This document shows positions 52,201-60,437 of a stretch of 64,000 nt of DNA, one piece after another. Numbering within the stretch: the first letter of the stretch is position 1; the number at the start of each line of letters is the position of its first letter. The stretch spans positions 5,084,846-5,148,845 of the forward strand of contig VXAI01000013.1 of the NCBI GenBank assembly GCA_013399305.1. Direction: 5' to 3'. The position numbers and the translations under genes were made by a program. The stretch comes from Rostratula benghalensis. Taxonomy: Eukaryota; Chordata; Aves; Charadriiformes; Rostratulidae. The notes under the pieces were generated by a model that was not told the origin of the DNA, searched no databases, and worked only from the letters and a program-made list of their open reading frames with translations.

Positions 52201-55200
52201 AATGATATTTTTAAAAATTGTGCTGTTTCAAGCTACTTAAAAGTAATGTATCTGGCTTGCAGGTGAACAACTTAGACCCAGAGCTGAAAAACCTGTTTGA
52301 TCTGTGTGGAATTTCAGAAGCTCAACTAAAAGACAAAGAAACCTCAAAGGTCATATATGATTTCATTGAAAAAACAGGAGGTGTGGAAGCTGTTAAAAAT
52401 GAACTGCGCAGACAAGGTGGGGTTCTTTTTATTTCCATGTAAAAATGAGCAGGACATTTTTTGCCTTAAGGATTAGAGTAGGAGCTGTTGGTGACGAGCA
52501 ATTTTGGATTCTCTTCTCTGGACTTCGTATCACCACAGTTGTGTTGGATTTAATAATATATTTATTGTATGACTTCAATCTTATGGATAAATTAAAATCT
52601 TAGTGACATTTTTGTTGTCAGTGATAGCAGTAGCACGTGTCTGACAGGTGTATGTGTGGTTCCCGTTTACCCTGGCAGAGCTGTATAATGAACCCTGCAA
52701 CAGCTAGAGGCCTGCAAATTTTCTATCAGTGTTATACAAATAAGAAAAAGGGGGGTTCTAATTTAAAGTAAAAAGTACTGGTTTCGAGTAGGCTTCTGCT
52801 GCAAGAAAATTCTCAAATAAGCCATTTCCTGCCTAACCTTTAAATGTCATCTCAGCTGATGCATTATCTAGTGGAACATAGCAAGTCAGTCTGAAAATTA
52901 CACTGCCAGTGTCAGACTTTCAAAAATTTGCCTAGAACGCTTCTCAAGAAAAATAGTATATAAATGCCATTGAAATTATAGCAGTTTGAAACTGGTGAAT
53001 AAATTGTTCAAGTGACTGAAGAGATACAGGGTACAGTGACTTGTTACATTTATTCCTTAGGTCCCCCGCGGTGGAGCGGTACGTATTTGAGCTGGCATCT
53101 AAGCATATGCTTCAAAGTACCTATGCTGCTGTGTGATTTCTTTCCTAGAAGAGAAACCTTAGTCTGTATCTGTTTGACTGCAATACTAAAAATTATAGTC
53201 AAACTTTTTAGCTGAATTGCAAGCAAAATTTCAGTTACCTTTTTTTTTTTTTCCCCCTCAGTAAGAAATCTGTCAGTTTCTTAATTCTGTTTAAATGTTT
53301 ATTGAGTTGTTGATCCCAGATGACTGACCATAAAACTGGATTGTGAAGACTTGCCTTGGAGTCCTGTGACCTGCTTAAAATAGTTTAAAAATGCCTATTT
53401 TTCTATTACATATGTGTTAACTTCAAGTTACAGCCACTTGCATGTATGCAATTGAAAGAAAAGCTGCCTCATCTTTAACATGCATGATAATAATCTACCT
53501 CTGTGCTTTTTGATAGAGGTAGATAAAATATCCCAATATTTCAGTGAGTTTACCTGCAGTTATGTTATTTGATGTGTAGGCTTGACTGCTGTTTGAAGTG
53601 TTCTTTCTCAAACAAAACACATTTTTCTGTGTTTTATTGCAAGAATTTCTGTGCTTACATATTCACCCTGCTGGGATGTTGACTGGAGAGTTGCAGGCAC
53701 ATTGTCCTGCTCAGATAGAAGTTACTTTCTTGTTTTTCCTGTCCTTTACCTTTTTTTTTTTTTTTTCCTACTGTTTGGGGTTTTTTAGTGACGGTACCAT
53801 CAGCAGAAGATTTTGTGTTCTGCTTTTTTGTTAATAGCCATGTTCAGGTTAATATGCGTTTATAGAAAATTAAATTATATATTTTTGGTTTGTGTGTGCC
53901 ATGTGTTGGGGAGGGAGGGAGAAGGATGAGGTAATGGTGCTCCCTCCTTGCTCCTCCTCTCTCATTTCACTCCAGCTGAGTGCAGACAAGCCTTACAGAA
54001 TGTCCTGGACAATATTTCCACAGATTGGATGTGGCATATCTTTCTATATATGATGCAGGTAAAACCATTCCCCACAGGAAAACTTAAAGGTGTTCAAACT
54101 CTACAGACTCTAAAGCCATGACCAAGTTGGGTATCTTTTCACTAATACAGAAAAAGCTGTCTGTAACACTTCCTGAGGAAGTTCTGTTTGAGAATCTAAG
54201 GAAGTTCTGTTTGAGAATACTGGCCTCCAGTGGCCATAAAGGAAACTACTGTCGTGTCAGGCAAAAAAATACTGGATTTTATTTTTTTTAAAAAATCAAT
54301 AATCTTAGCAGTACGTCTTCTGCAAAATATATGAAGTTTGAGAGGAAATTCTCCCCATGCTGTTCTTTTGAAGGGATGGAAAAAACCAGAGCAATTTGTG
54401 GAACGTAAAACAAACACGTAATTTTAGGAGGGATGTGTTTCTCTGAGATGAGTAGAGAAAGAGGCACTGAGGCTCTAAGGTCTCCTGCTTCCTTAAAACC
54501 CCTTTTTTTTTAGGGATATCCCCTCTATTTCAGTGCAGGCAGCCTACTTGATCGCATCTAACAGTAAGGATGTAATAGAAGAGGTAAAGAAGTATCTTTT
54601 AAAGTGTAATAACCTTTTCATTATCAAAGCATATGAAATAGGTGAATTTTCATAGTTGCATGATGGCACCTGGATTATGAAGCAGTTACATGCAACCACC
54701 ATGAAACATAAAGAACCAGAAGCCATTAGATGCTTAATGGAAGAGGAAATGAAACAGTGCTATTTAAAATGCTATTAGCAGAGCAAGTACATTTCAAGGC
54801 CACTTCATATAGAAATGATCCTGTGCATTGAGGTAACCCTGAAGTTGTTTCTTTTCTACAGTCCCTTCCATAAAGATATTTTTGGAAGTAATTTTCCGTG
54901 AAAGGGAATACGAGTCAGTTTATGCCGCATTGCAATGCATTAATTGTTGGGGCTTTTTTATCACTAGAAGATGATGCTTCAAAAAATATTTGTGTCTGTA
55001 ATTCCCTAGTAAAATAATGAATAGATTCCACAAAGTGGAAATTCTGTATTTTGTTTTAAGTAACCTCTTTTTCTTGCCTTCTATCCTAGTTCAACAAAAT
55101 TTTAGAGGATTCTTTTGAAATATTTCTTTATTTTGTCACGAGAAATTGAAGCACTAACTTCATACAAATGGATTAGGAAAAACATTGCTGCCATAGGACC

Positions 55201-58200
55201 AAACCAAAATGAATGATCAAGCTTGGTTTGTGACTTTAATTAGTCTTTTTGTGTATTGCACTTGGTTCCTGCAGTGCTGATTCCTTTACAAAATACCTGA
55301 GAGACTTTGGGGCTATATTCTGCTTGGTTTGCGTTCACGTAAGCATAGCTTGTATTTGGCTATATTCAACTTCCTCCAGAACTGGTAACATTTGCACAGG
55401 CACAGAGATACTTGCAAAAGGCAAGGCAAAGCCTTCTTTCTTTTTCTGCTGGTCTCAGAGATATTTATGGGTGTTGAGTAGCATGTAATTGTAAATTGTT
55501 TTGTTTCCTTTCAGCCCCGCCTCCACCACCACCGTGCAGAGGAGGCCCCCCTCCACCTCCACCACCACCTCCCCATAGCTCAGGCCCTCCGCCTCCCCCT
55601 GCTAGGGGCCGAGGGGCACCACCTCCACCTCCTTCAAGAGCTCCCACAGCAGCACCTCCTCCCCCACCTCCATCTAGACCTGGTGCCACAGTGCCCCCAC
55701 CTCCTCCAAACAGGATGTATCCTCCACCACCACCAGTGCATTCGTCATCTGCACCATCCGGCCCTCCTCCACCACCACCACCACCAGCAAGTGGGTCATC
55801 TGTTCCTCCACCACCACCTCCTCCACCTCCCCCTCCTGGTCCTCCACCACCACCAGGCCTTCCTTCAGAGGTTGATCACCAGCTTCCAGTTCCTGCAGGA
55901 AACAAAGCAGCACTCTTGGATCAAATCAGAGAAGGAGCTCAGTTAAAGAAAGTAGAACAGAACAGTCGACCAGTGTCCTGCTCAGGAAGAGATGCACTGT
56001 TAGACCAGATACGACAGGGTATACAGCTAAAATCTGTGAGTAAAGACTGTTGCTCGTCTCTGTTCCCTTGAAACTTGCAAATGGCTGCAGCATTGCAGCT
56101 CTGTTTCAGGCTGGATCATAACTTCTAAAGTCCTTGAAATGATTCTTTAAACGGTGGTACTGAGAAAATACTTATTTACTGTTGAATGAGAAAATGCATA
56201 TTTGCTACAGGGGGGAGTATTGGTGCCTGGAATTACCCTTGTTTCAAACTAATTTCTCACTTTTCAGTAAAACTTTAAGCAAAACTCATAAAATGATGAT
56301 ACCACAGTATCATGGCTATAAAGACCTTTTGCAGGCACTGAGAAAGATCCTCAATGCTTCAGTAAAATCATCTAAGTAACTGCAGAGGATGAGTTCAGCA
56401 GCATTGGTAGAGCAAGGCAAACTCTAGATTGTTTTATTTTTTTTTTTTTCCATCTTAAAATGGGCCTGTGCTCTAGAAACATTGAGGCTTGTAAGAAGGT
56501 AGATGCCTCTGCTCTTCCTGCTGCAGCTCAGGCTCTTACTATTTCTTCTTGGTGTCACTGAATATTATTTGCCATTACAGCCATGCAGCATCAAAATCTG
56601 TTACTTTCAGAAGGGATTATCAACCCAAAGCAGAGCTGATTAACAAACTGAAAAAAGAAAAAATATTTCTGGTATATACTAAGGATAAAATAAATAATGA
56701 TTATGCAACCACACAAATCATGTCTGTACAACCATATTCATAAGCTTTACTTAAGCTGAGCACTCAATTCATGGTAGTCAGAGTTGAAATACTTAATTTT
56801 GAGCATGGACCAGCTATAGTTGTGTTATAGGGCAAAAGAGAAAAAGTTGACTTTTTTAATAAATAAATAAAGATTTACCTTGAACTAAAGAGACAAACTG
56901 CAGTTTCACTCTTCCTTCTGGCTGAAAATGAACTCAATTTTTTTTAAAGGAGGTTTGTCTCCAAATACACAGGTGTTCTGTTTGCTAATTTCATCTTTTA
57001 TCACATCCTTTTTTCCAAGGTATCTGATGGTCAGGAGAGTGCACCACCAACACCTGCACCCACCTCAGGAATTGTGGGTGCATTAATGGAAGTTATGCAG
57101 AAAAGGAGCAAAGCCATTCATTCTTCAGGTGAGTCCAATGGAGTCTTTCTGACCTCACAGTGTCAGGTTTTCAAGAGTTAGCACTTCTTTTTGACATAAA
57201 ATATTGTTGGAAGAAAAGCCTGGATTTCAGCACATAGTCCAATACAGGGTGCTCAAGGCCCCAGTGATGGGTTGAATGGTTACACCATGCTGCTTTGAGT
57301 TACTGGTGTATAGTAGTTCGTGGTAATACTGAATTTAAAATTACTAATCAAGGTTAATATCCTTATAAACATTTTTTGGGGGTTTTTTTTGGTACAACTA
57401 ATTTATCCTTATCCACTAGATGTCTGATGAAATAAGTTATCAAAGTATTTTGGAAGATAGGTTTTTAATGCTTTCTTTTTCTAGAAGCCAAAGCTCTTGC
57501 AGATTCGTGGTCTTAAAGCTGTGGCTTCCAGTGTGCTTTGGATGCCACCTGCTGGATAATGACCAGATACCTTGTGTTCCTGGAATTGTCCCATACTAGC
57601 ACTCAACCAACTTTGCACACTTCTTGCAGCCCTATTTCTCCCCAGGTGCTGAAGATTTGCATTTCTCAAATGCCAGCCATCCAGTAGCTGCAGTGGCAGC
57701 TGTTTGGTTACAACTCTTCTGTGCAGGCTTTGATACATACTTTTTTTTCCCAGAGCTTGTCTTGTACCAAAACTGCACTTGCAGACTGCAAACCATTTGA
57801 CTGAGTGCAGTAGTTATTGATTTGCTGCCCTGTGTAGTAATCTCTAGTGTTAGTACTTTACATAAATTAAATGGAGTTTGTTCAGCCTTGAGAAAAGGCG
57901 GCTTAGGGAAGACCTTATTTATTCCAGTATTTAAAGGGTGCCTACAGAGAAGTTGGAGACTCCTTTTTGACAATGAGTCACATAGAAAAGATGAGGGGTA
58001 ATGGGTACCAGTTAATCCTGGAGAGATTTTGACTGGACACAGGAGGAAAATTTTTTCACGGTGAGACCAATGAGCCATTGGAATAATCTCCCCAGGGAAG
58101 TGGTGGGTTCCCCATCATTGGACTCAGCTGGACAGGGTGCTGGGCCATCTTGTCTATGCTGTGCTGTTGCCAAGAGAGGTTGGACCAAATGGTCCTTGAG

Positions 58201-58960
58201 GGTCCTACCAACCTGGTGTTCTCTGATGAATACCAGAAGGGTGCCAAGTACAGCACTTACCCAGGGAAGGAAATGTTTTTGCCTAACAATTAAGTAATTT
58301 AATTTTAACAGGCTACAATTTTTAAGTTATGGTGCATATTAAAAATACTGGAAGGCTCAATAAAGTTACCAAAAGTTTGTTGTTGCTATGTGTTTACACA
58401 GCTTAGAATATTTCAGTAACGACAACAGACATTAGCTCATAAATGTGCTATTTTTTTAATCTGCCTGTACAGTAAACAGAAATCCCATTATGTAGTAAAC
58501 CTAGGAAAGCAGTTCTTACATTTTGGAAATTAATCTGTCCTTGAAGTTTAAAACCAATCTGGAACAAGCTGGCTACTCTGATATTCCCTAAGTAAGAGTA
58601 ATAAGCAGTAAGTGTTAAATAAGAACTTCTGGTTGTTTTTCTCAGAGCACAAAACAAGATAGATTTTTCTTACCTGGGGAAAAGAGTGAGAAAGGAAACA
58701 AATTAGATACTGGCTGAAAGTCAAATCTGTCTGAACTGGATGTTGTGTCTAGAAATCTTAAAATAGATGTATTAACAAATGTATTATTGTGACTCCTTTA
58801 AACTGATTGTTCTGTTTTCAGAAAGCTGTGGGAGAAATTAATAACACTTGTCATCTGAATTCAGTGCATGCAAGTGACTTTTTTTTTTTGTCTTACAGAT
58901 GAAGATGAGGATGAAGATGATGAAGAAGACTTTGAGGATGATGATGAATGGGATGATTGA
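10155..58960 (+). CDS. WASL: WASL, neural Wiskott-Aldrich syndrome protein (N-WASP), whole split CDS
   Basis: Coding join: 10155-10274, 36419-36553, 37773-37859, 38423-38519, 43580-43603, 48549-48717, 51816-51858, 52263-52416, 55515-56035, 57020-57128, 58899-58960. It gives 506 aa, against 505 for human N-WASP by memory. N-WASP is a cytosolic scaffold that, once bound by Cdc42 and PIP2, activates Arp2/3 to nucleate branched actin. Visible domains are WH1 (about 30-140), basic stretch (187-201), CRIB (204-219, with HIGHVGWD), GBD with tyrosine 257, proline-rich SH3/profilin-binding region (277-396), WH2 motifs at about 405-422 and 434-451 (both with LLDQIR), central motif (467-486) and an acidic tail with its tryptophan (487-506). 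All introns are GT-AG. No frameshift or stop interrupts it. Two WH2 motifs exclude WAS. Confidence 0.97.
25531..25842 (-). mobile_element. CR1-family LINE fragment in intron 1
   Basis: The sequence 'ggttgggagggacctcaaag' followed by 'atcacctggtccaacc' is the antisense of a CR1 3' end, so orientation is minus. It continues through 'ctggtacccattacctctc' to 'ccctttaaatactgg'. Read by eye, it is closely similar over its whole length to the reverse complement of the copy at 57880-58230, so the two belong to one subfamily. A C13 run follows its right edge. It was truncated at its 5' end and encodes nothing. Confidence 0.85.
26025..26215 (+). mobile_element. MIR-like ancient SINE remnant
   Basis: The phrase 'ttacacatgaggaagttgag' followed by 'gcactggcgag' corresponds to the well-known MIR core 'ttacagatgaggaaactgaggca'. 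The flanks also line up loosely: 'gctctttacagaggtaa' before it, and 'catgcaacaggctgtcaccagaacta' (in part) after it, where MIR has the 'cacacagc...cagagc' region. The copy is very diverged, as expected for an element inserted before the bird-mammal split. A formal profile search is needed. Confidence 0.45.
31912..32075 (+). mobile_element. Degraded CR1 fragment in intron 1
   Basis: Recognisable CR1 sense-strand words are 'ggaacaggttccccagaggt', 'actggacagaaccttgagga' and 'gagcaggaggttgggctgga', ending in 'ccagtgttattttatgag', a decayed version of the CR1 3' terminus. Orientation is plus. About 160 bp remains, with many substitutions. Confidence 0.8.
36419..36553 (+). CDS. WASL: WASL coding exon 2
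   Basis: 135 nt, residues 41-85, phase 0 at both ends. It encodes the middle of WH1, the domain that binds WIP-family proteins: [11 protein letters not shown], an MWSKKC segment and [16 protein letters not shown]. Acceptor ctttttag; donor GTAAGC, followed by a T-rich stretch. From memory, mammals have cysteine where this copy has alanine in RNAMW, and RIFDIK where it has RIYDIK. Confidence 0.97.
36554..37772 (+). other. WASL: WASL intron 2
   Basis: 1.2 kb, GTAAGC to ctcttttcag. It begins with a run of about 16 T. I see no gene, repeat element or RNA in it. Confidence 0.9.
37773..37859 (+). CDS. WASL: WASL coding exon 3
   Basis: 87 nt, residues 86-114, phase 0 at both ends. It encodes the WH1 strand pair [20 protein letters not shown] and GYFHTFAGD. 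The acceptor is ctcttttcag and the donor GTGAGT. Exons 2 and 3 are both frame-neutral, but skipping either would remove core WH1 strands. Confidence 0.97.
37860..38422 (+). other. WASL: WASL intron 3
   Basis: 563 bp, GTGAGT to tgtttttcag. AT-rich; it holds a 'ggtggttttttttt' G/T run near 38038. Nothing else seen. Confidence 0.9.
38423..38519 (+). CDS. WASL: WASL coding exon 4
   Basis: 97 nt, residues 115-146 plus the first base of codon 147. It encodes the C-terminal helix of WH1: [17 protein letters not shown], then [15 protein letters not shown]. Acceptor tgtttttcag, donor GTAAAT. The exon leaves phase 1, matching the next exon. Confidence 0.97.
40253..40327. other. Assembly gap (75 N)
   Basis: A run of N lies within intron 4, immediately after GGGGGTTTTTTT. 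The flanking sequence suggests a homopolymer that failed to assemble. No coding sequence is expected to be lost, because exons 4 and 5 join in phase. Confidence 0.99.
43030..43205 (-). mobile_element. MIR-like ancient SINE remnant, antisense
   Basis: The series 'gaagtgtcttgcccctctgt', 'gtcctattttctttgcataa' and 'aataaaaaataattacaata', ending in 'ctctataaaagtgctaatta', follows the antisense MIR layout (cacttaacctctctgtgcctcagtttcctc, then a run ending 'aaaatggggataataata', then 'gtaaagcgctta'). The match is loose and by eye. If real, the element is inverted relative to WASL and is old. Confidence 0.45.
43580..43603 (+). CDS. WASL: WASL coding exon 5 (24-nt microexon)
   Basis: Only 24 nt, phase 1 at both ends, completing E147 and encoding KRRDPPN plus the first base of G155. 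It has a strong pyrimidine-rich acceptor (tctttttcttttccaacag) and donor GTAAGC. It encodes a basic linker just after WH1. Joining exon 4 directly to exon 6 would also keep the frame, so skipping is possible in principle. The sequence matches human N-WASP by memory, so it is a true exon. Confidence 0.95.
43604..48548 (+). other. WASL: WASL intron 5
   Basis: 4.9 kb, GTAAGC to accttcacag. The longest ORF (46125-46463, 112 codons) has no recognisable domain and is probably chance. A TG/TA microsatellite lies at 47592-47618, and a weak sauropsid repeat-like stretch around 47120-47220. No gene seen. Confidence 0.88.
47592..47618 (+). repeat. TG/TA dinucleotide microsatellite
   Basis: GTGTATGTGTGTGTG passes into TATATATATATG. 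It is a short, probably polymorphic, intronic dinucleotide repeat. Confidence 0.85.
48549..48717 (+). CDS. WASL: WASL coding exon 6
   Basis: 169 nt: it completes G155, encodes residues 156-210, and gives two bases of Q211. It holds [20 protein letters not shown], the lysine-rich basic stretch [15 protein letters not shown] (187-201) that binds PIP2, and the beginning of CRIB (ADIGTPSNF). Acceptor cttcacag; donor GTAAGG. The phase-2 end is completed by exon 7 to give Q211. Confidence 0.97.
48718..51815 (+). other. WASL: WASL intron 6
   Basis: 3.1 kb, GTAAGG to cttttttttag. It starts with a G/T-rich block (48750-48785). No gene or mobile element recognised. Confidence 0.88.
51816..51858 (+). 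CDS. WASL: WASL coding exon 7
   Basis: 43 nt. It completes Q211 and encodes [14 protein letters not shown] (212-225), the core of the CRIB motif that contacts active Cdc42; the conserved histidines (H212 and H215) are present. Acceptor ttttttag, donor GTAAGT. Its length is not a multiple of three, so skipping would destroy both the CRIB motif and the frame. Confidence 0.97.
51859..52262 (+). other. WASL: WASL intron 7
   Basis: 404 bp, GTAAGT to tggcttgcag. AT-rich with no feature seen apart from a T/C run near 52180. Confidence 0.9.
52263..52416 (+). CDS. WASL: WASL coding exon 8
   Basis: 154 nt, residues 226-276 plus one base of A277. It encodes the rest of the GTPase-binding domain, which folds back on the C-terminal region to keep the protein inactive: [23 protein letters not shown] and [21 protein letters not shown]257 corresponds to the regulatory tyrosine 256 of human N-WASP. 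The donor GTGGGG is weaker than the other donors of the gene. Confidence 0.97.
52417..55514 (+). other. WASL: WASL intron 8
   Basis: 3.1 kb, GTGGGG to ttcctttcag. It contains a perfect 20-bp tandem repeat with 23-bp period (54176-54218) and G/T-run blocks near 53776. If retained, it adds G-V-L-F-I-S-M and then a stop at 52440-52442. No gene seen. Confidence 0.88.
54176..54218 (+). repeat. Two-copy 23-bp tandem repeat
   Basis: AGGAAGTTCTGTTTGAGAAT occurs at 54176-54195 and again, identically, at 54199-54218, separated by three bases. It looks like a recent local duplication by slippage. Confidence 0.95.
55515..56035 (+). CDS. WASL: WASL coding exon 9 (proline-rich region and both WH2 motifs)
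   Basis: 521 nt, completing A277 and encoding residues 278-450. The first 120 or so residues are proline runs broken by R, G and S, with SRAPTA and NRMYPPPPP landmarks; they bind SH3 proteins and profilin-actin. The end holds the two actin-binding WH2 motifs, [18 protein letters not shown] and [17 protein letters not shown]. Acceptor tttcctttcag, donor GTGAGT, phase 0. CCA/CCT triplet runs make this exon prone to length change. The reverse strand is poly-glycine by composition only. Confidence 0.97.
56036..57019 (+). other. WASL: WASL intron 9
   Basis: 984 bp, GTGAGT to ttttccaag. The acceptor AAG is followed by GTATCT, which gives V451 of the mature frame. If retained, the intron would add 11 residues before a stop at 56069-56071. 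No other feature. Confidence 0.88.
57020..57128 (+). CDS. WASL: WASL coding exon 10
   Basis: 109 nt, residues 451-486 plus one base of D487. It holds the spacer [16 protein letters not shown] and the amphipathic central motif [20 protein letters not shown], which binds Arp2/3 and, in the inactive state, the GBD. The two serines before the acidic tail (485, 486) correspond to the CK2 sites of mammalian N-WASP. Acceptor tttccaag; donor GTGAGT. Confidence 0.97.
57129..58898 (+). other. WASL: WASL intron 10
   Basis: 1.8 kb, GTGAGT to ttgtcttacag. It contains the plus-strand CR1 copy at 57880-58230 and a 'ggggtttttttt' block near 57380. The stretch 57480-57760 is somewhat richer in GC than its surroundings, but I recognise nothing in it. 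Confidence 0.88.
57880..58230 (+). mobile_element. CR1-family LINE fragment in intron 10
   Basis: It starts with 'ttcagccttgagaaaaggcg' (CR1 'ttcagcctggagaagagg'). It runs through 'ggtaatgggtaccagttaat' and 'gagccattggaataatctcc' to a decayed 3' end, 'ggtccttgagggtcctacca', followed by 'acctggtgttctctgatg'. Orientation is plus. It is the inverted counterpart of the copy at 25531-25842, of the same subfamily. The minus-strand ORFs over it are shadows. Confidence 0.88.
58899..58960 (+). CDS. WASL: WASL coding exon 11 with stop codon
   Basis: It completes D487 and encodes the acidic tail, rich in GAT/GAA codons and ending in DDEWDD, then TGA at 58958-58960. The tail with its single tryptophan contacts Arp2/3. 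Human N-WASP ends DEWED by memory, so E to D at the next-to-last residue is conservative. The pyrimidine-rich acceptor is tttttttttgtcttacag. The exon continues into the 3' UTR. Confidence 0.97.
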
Positions 58961-59008
58961 TCATATATTATTATATATATATATTTTTTAAGGTGAATGA
59001 TATACTAA

Positions 59009-59015
59009 ACACTAC
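59009..59015 (+). promoter_or_regulatory. miR-142-3p-type seed match in 3' UTR
   Basis: ACACTAC is the complement of positions 2-8 of miR-142-3p. It lies 48 nt after the stop codon, in an AU-rich context. I recall WASL being reported as a miR-142-3p target in human cells. Here only the 7-mer is shown by the sequence. Confidence 0.5.
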
Positions 59016-59916
59016 TTTCTGTCTATGGATTCTGTAAAATTATCATGTAAATGTTCTACCAATTTGCTGTATATTTTTGTTGCCTTTTGCTTTTTTATTA
59101 ATCTGTGCAATACCTCATTTAATCTGTAAAGGTTTGTCATAATCCTCTACAAAGCTACTCCCTGTTAATGTGTGCAAGTTTACACCTGGATGATCATGTA
59201 CATGTGAATACTTTCCATTCCATCAATAAGGGAGTCTAAATGTAATATGTGAGACTGACAAAAACCTTAATGTAATTTAGTTATAATGCAAGAAGGAAAA
59301 CACTATTTTCATACCCTACTTTTTCTGTATCTAAATTTTCTTATTAAAACCTAGTATAGCACTATGTTCTTTAAGTGATGCAGCTCTTAGTTTATTTAGC
59401 CCCTTCATTGCAAATGCAATGCTACATGAATGTTGAGGCTGGTTTATACTATTGCATGGATTCAAATACATCACAACATTGCAGTTCAAATCTTAGCAGT
59501 ACGCCCTACAGGAAGCAGAATCAGTACAGAAATGCACAGCTGGTTGTGAACATTACCTTGCCTGAACTGTAGCGACACTGGCTGCTATGGAACAGCAGGA
59601 GTAATTAAATCCTTCAATTAGGGAACTCTCTTATCTGAAGTTAAACAGGGTGGCTTTACATTGTAATAGTGGTAAATGCATCTTTGATGCAGACAAGTTC
59701 AGTCTATTTTTATTTTTTTTTTTTTTCCTTCCCAGCTCTTACTTTCAGAATGAAGAAGTGTAAATTACTGGGGGCTATACTGGAGGCTGGCGATTGCTAC
59801 AGTTTGATTTATTTTTAAAATCAATTTTATGTGGTTTTCAGGCTGAAGAGCTGCGTCTAATGCTTGCTTCGATACTGTTTAATTACTTTTTTAAATTTGT
59901 AGGACATTGGTGTACT

Positions 59917-59922
59917 AATAAA
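59917..59922 (+). terminator. Candidate poly(A) signal AATAAA (proximal)
   Basis: AATAAA within 'gtactaataaagtaaac'. It would give a UTR of about 1 kb. Downstream sequence is not notably GT-rich, so use is uncertain. Confidence 0.35.
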
Positions 59923-60037
59923 GTAAACATAAGTGGTATTACTTTGCAGTCTTTGCGTTATGGTACACAACAAATGCTGAAACACCAATCCTACATCCGT
60001 AAAGTCGGAAAGCCGTTAACTCCGAATATCCACTTGG

Positions 60038-60043
60038 AATAAA
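60038..60043 (+). terminator. Candidate poly(A) signal AATAAA
   Basis: AATAAA in 'cttggaataaagactg', followed within about 40 nt by GT-rich 'atatgttggcttt'. A plausible alternative end about 1.1 kb after the stop. Confidence 0.45.
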
Positions 60044-60431
60044 GACTGAACTTTATGGTAATATCCTGTCTTCATATGTTGGCTTTAAGACCAAGGGTTG
60101 TGATGAAGATCAAGAACCCAGTTAACAAGAATGGTGTTTGAATAAGGGGACGGAAAATGGGATTCTCATTTCACAGCTTGCACGTCTTATCTAAGTTGTA
60201 CTTCGTAGCGCAGTAAACATCGGCTTATCTGCCTATTACAAAATACTAATCTATGCTACGTGGGTATTTAATATCTGCAGCATTAATTACTGTACTTACT
60301 GTAACCTTCAGGTAGAAAATGTTTTTTTAAAAACCACATTATCTGACACGGAATGTTTAGTTAAGTCAGTCAGACTTGGAGTGTAGTTAATGCATAGTGT
60401 CCTGGGTCTCCGACTGTAGTCAAGCTATCAA

Positions 60432-60437
60432 AATAAA
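60432..60437 (+). terminator. Candidate poly(A) signal AATAAA
   Basis: AATAAA in 'atcaaaataaatttaag', followed by 'ccggtgttggcctg' as a GT-rich downstream element. A plausible alternative end about 1.5 kb after the stop. Confidence 0.45.

Noticed and set aside
55465..55913. Glycine-rich and glutamate/valine-rich minus-strand ORFs across exon 9
   Set aside because: They are reverse-strand readings of the proline codons of N-WASP exon 9.
57481..58256. Minus-strand ORFs in intron 10
   Set aside because: Mostly antisense to the plus-strand CR1 copy; no independent gene evidence.
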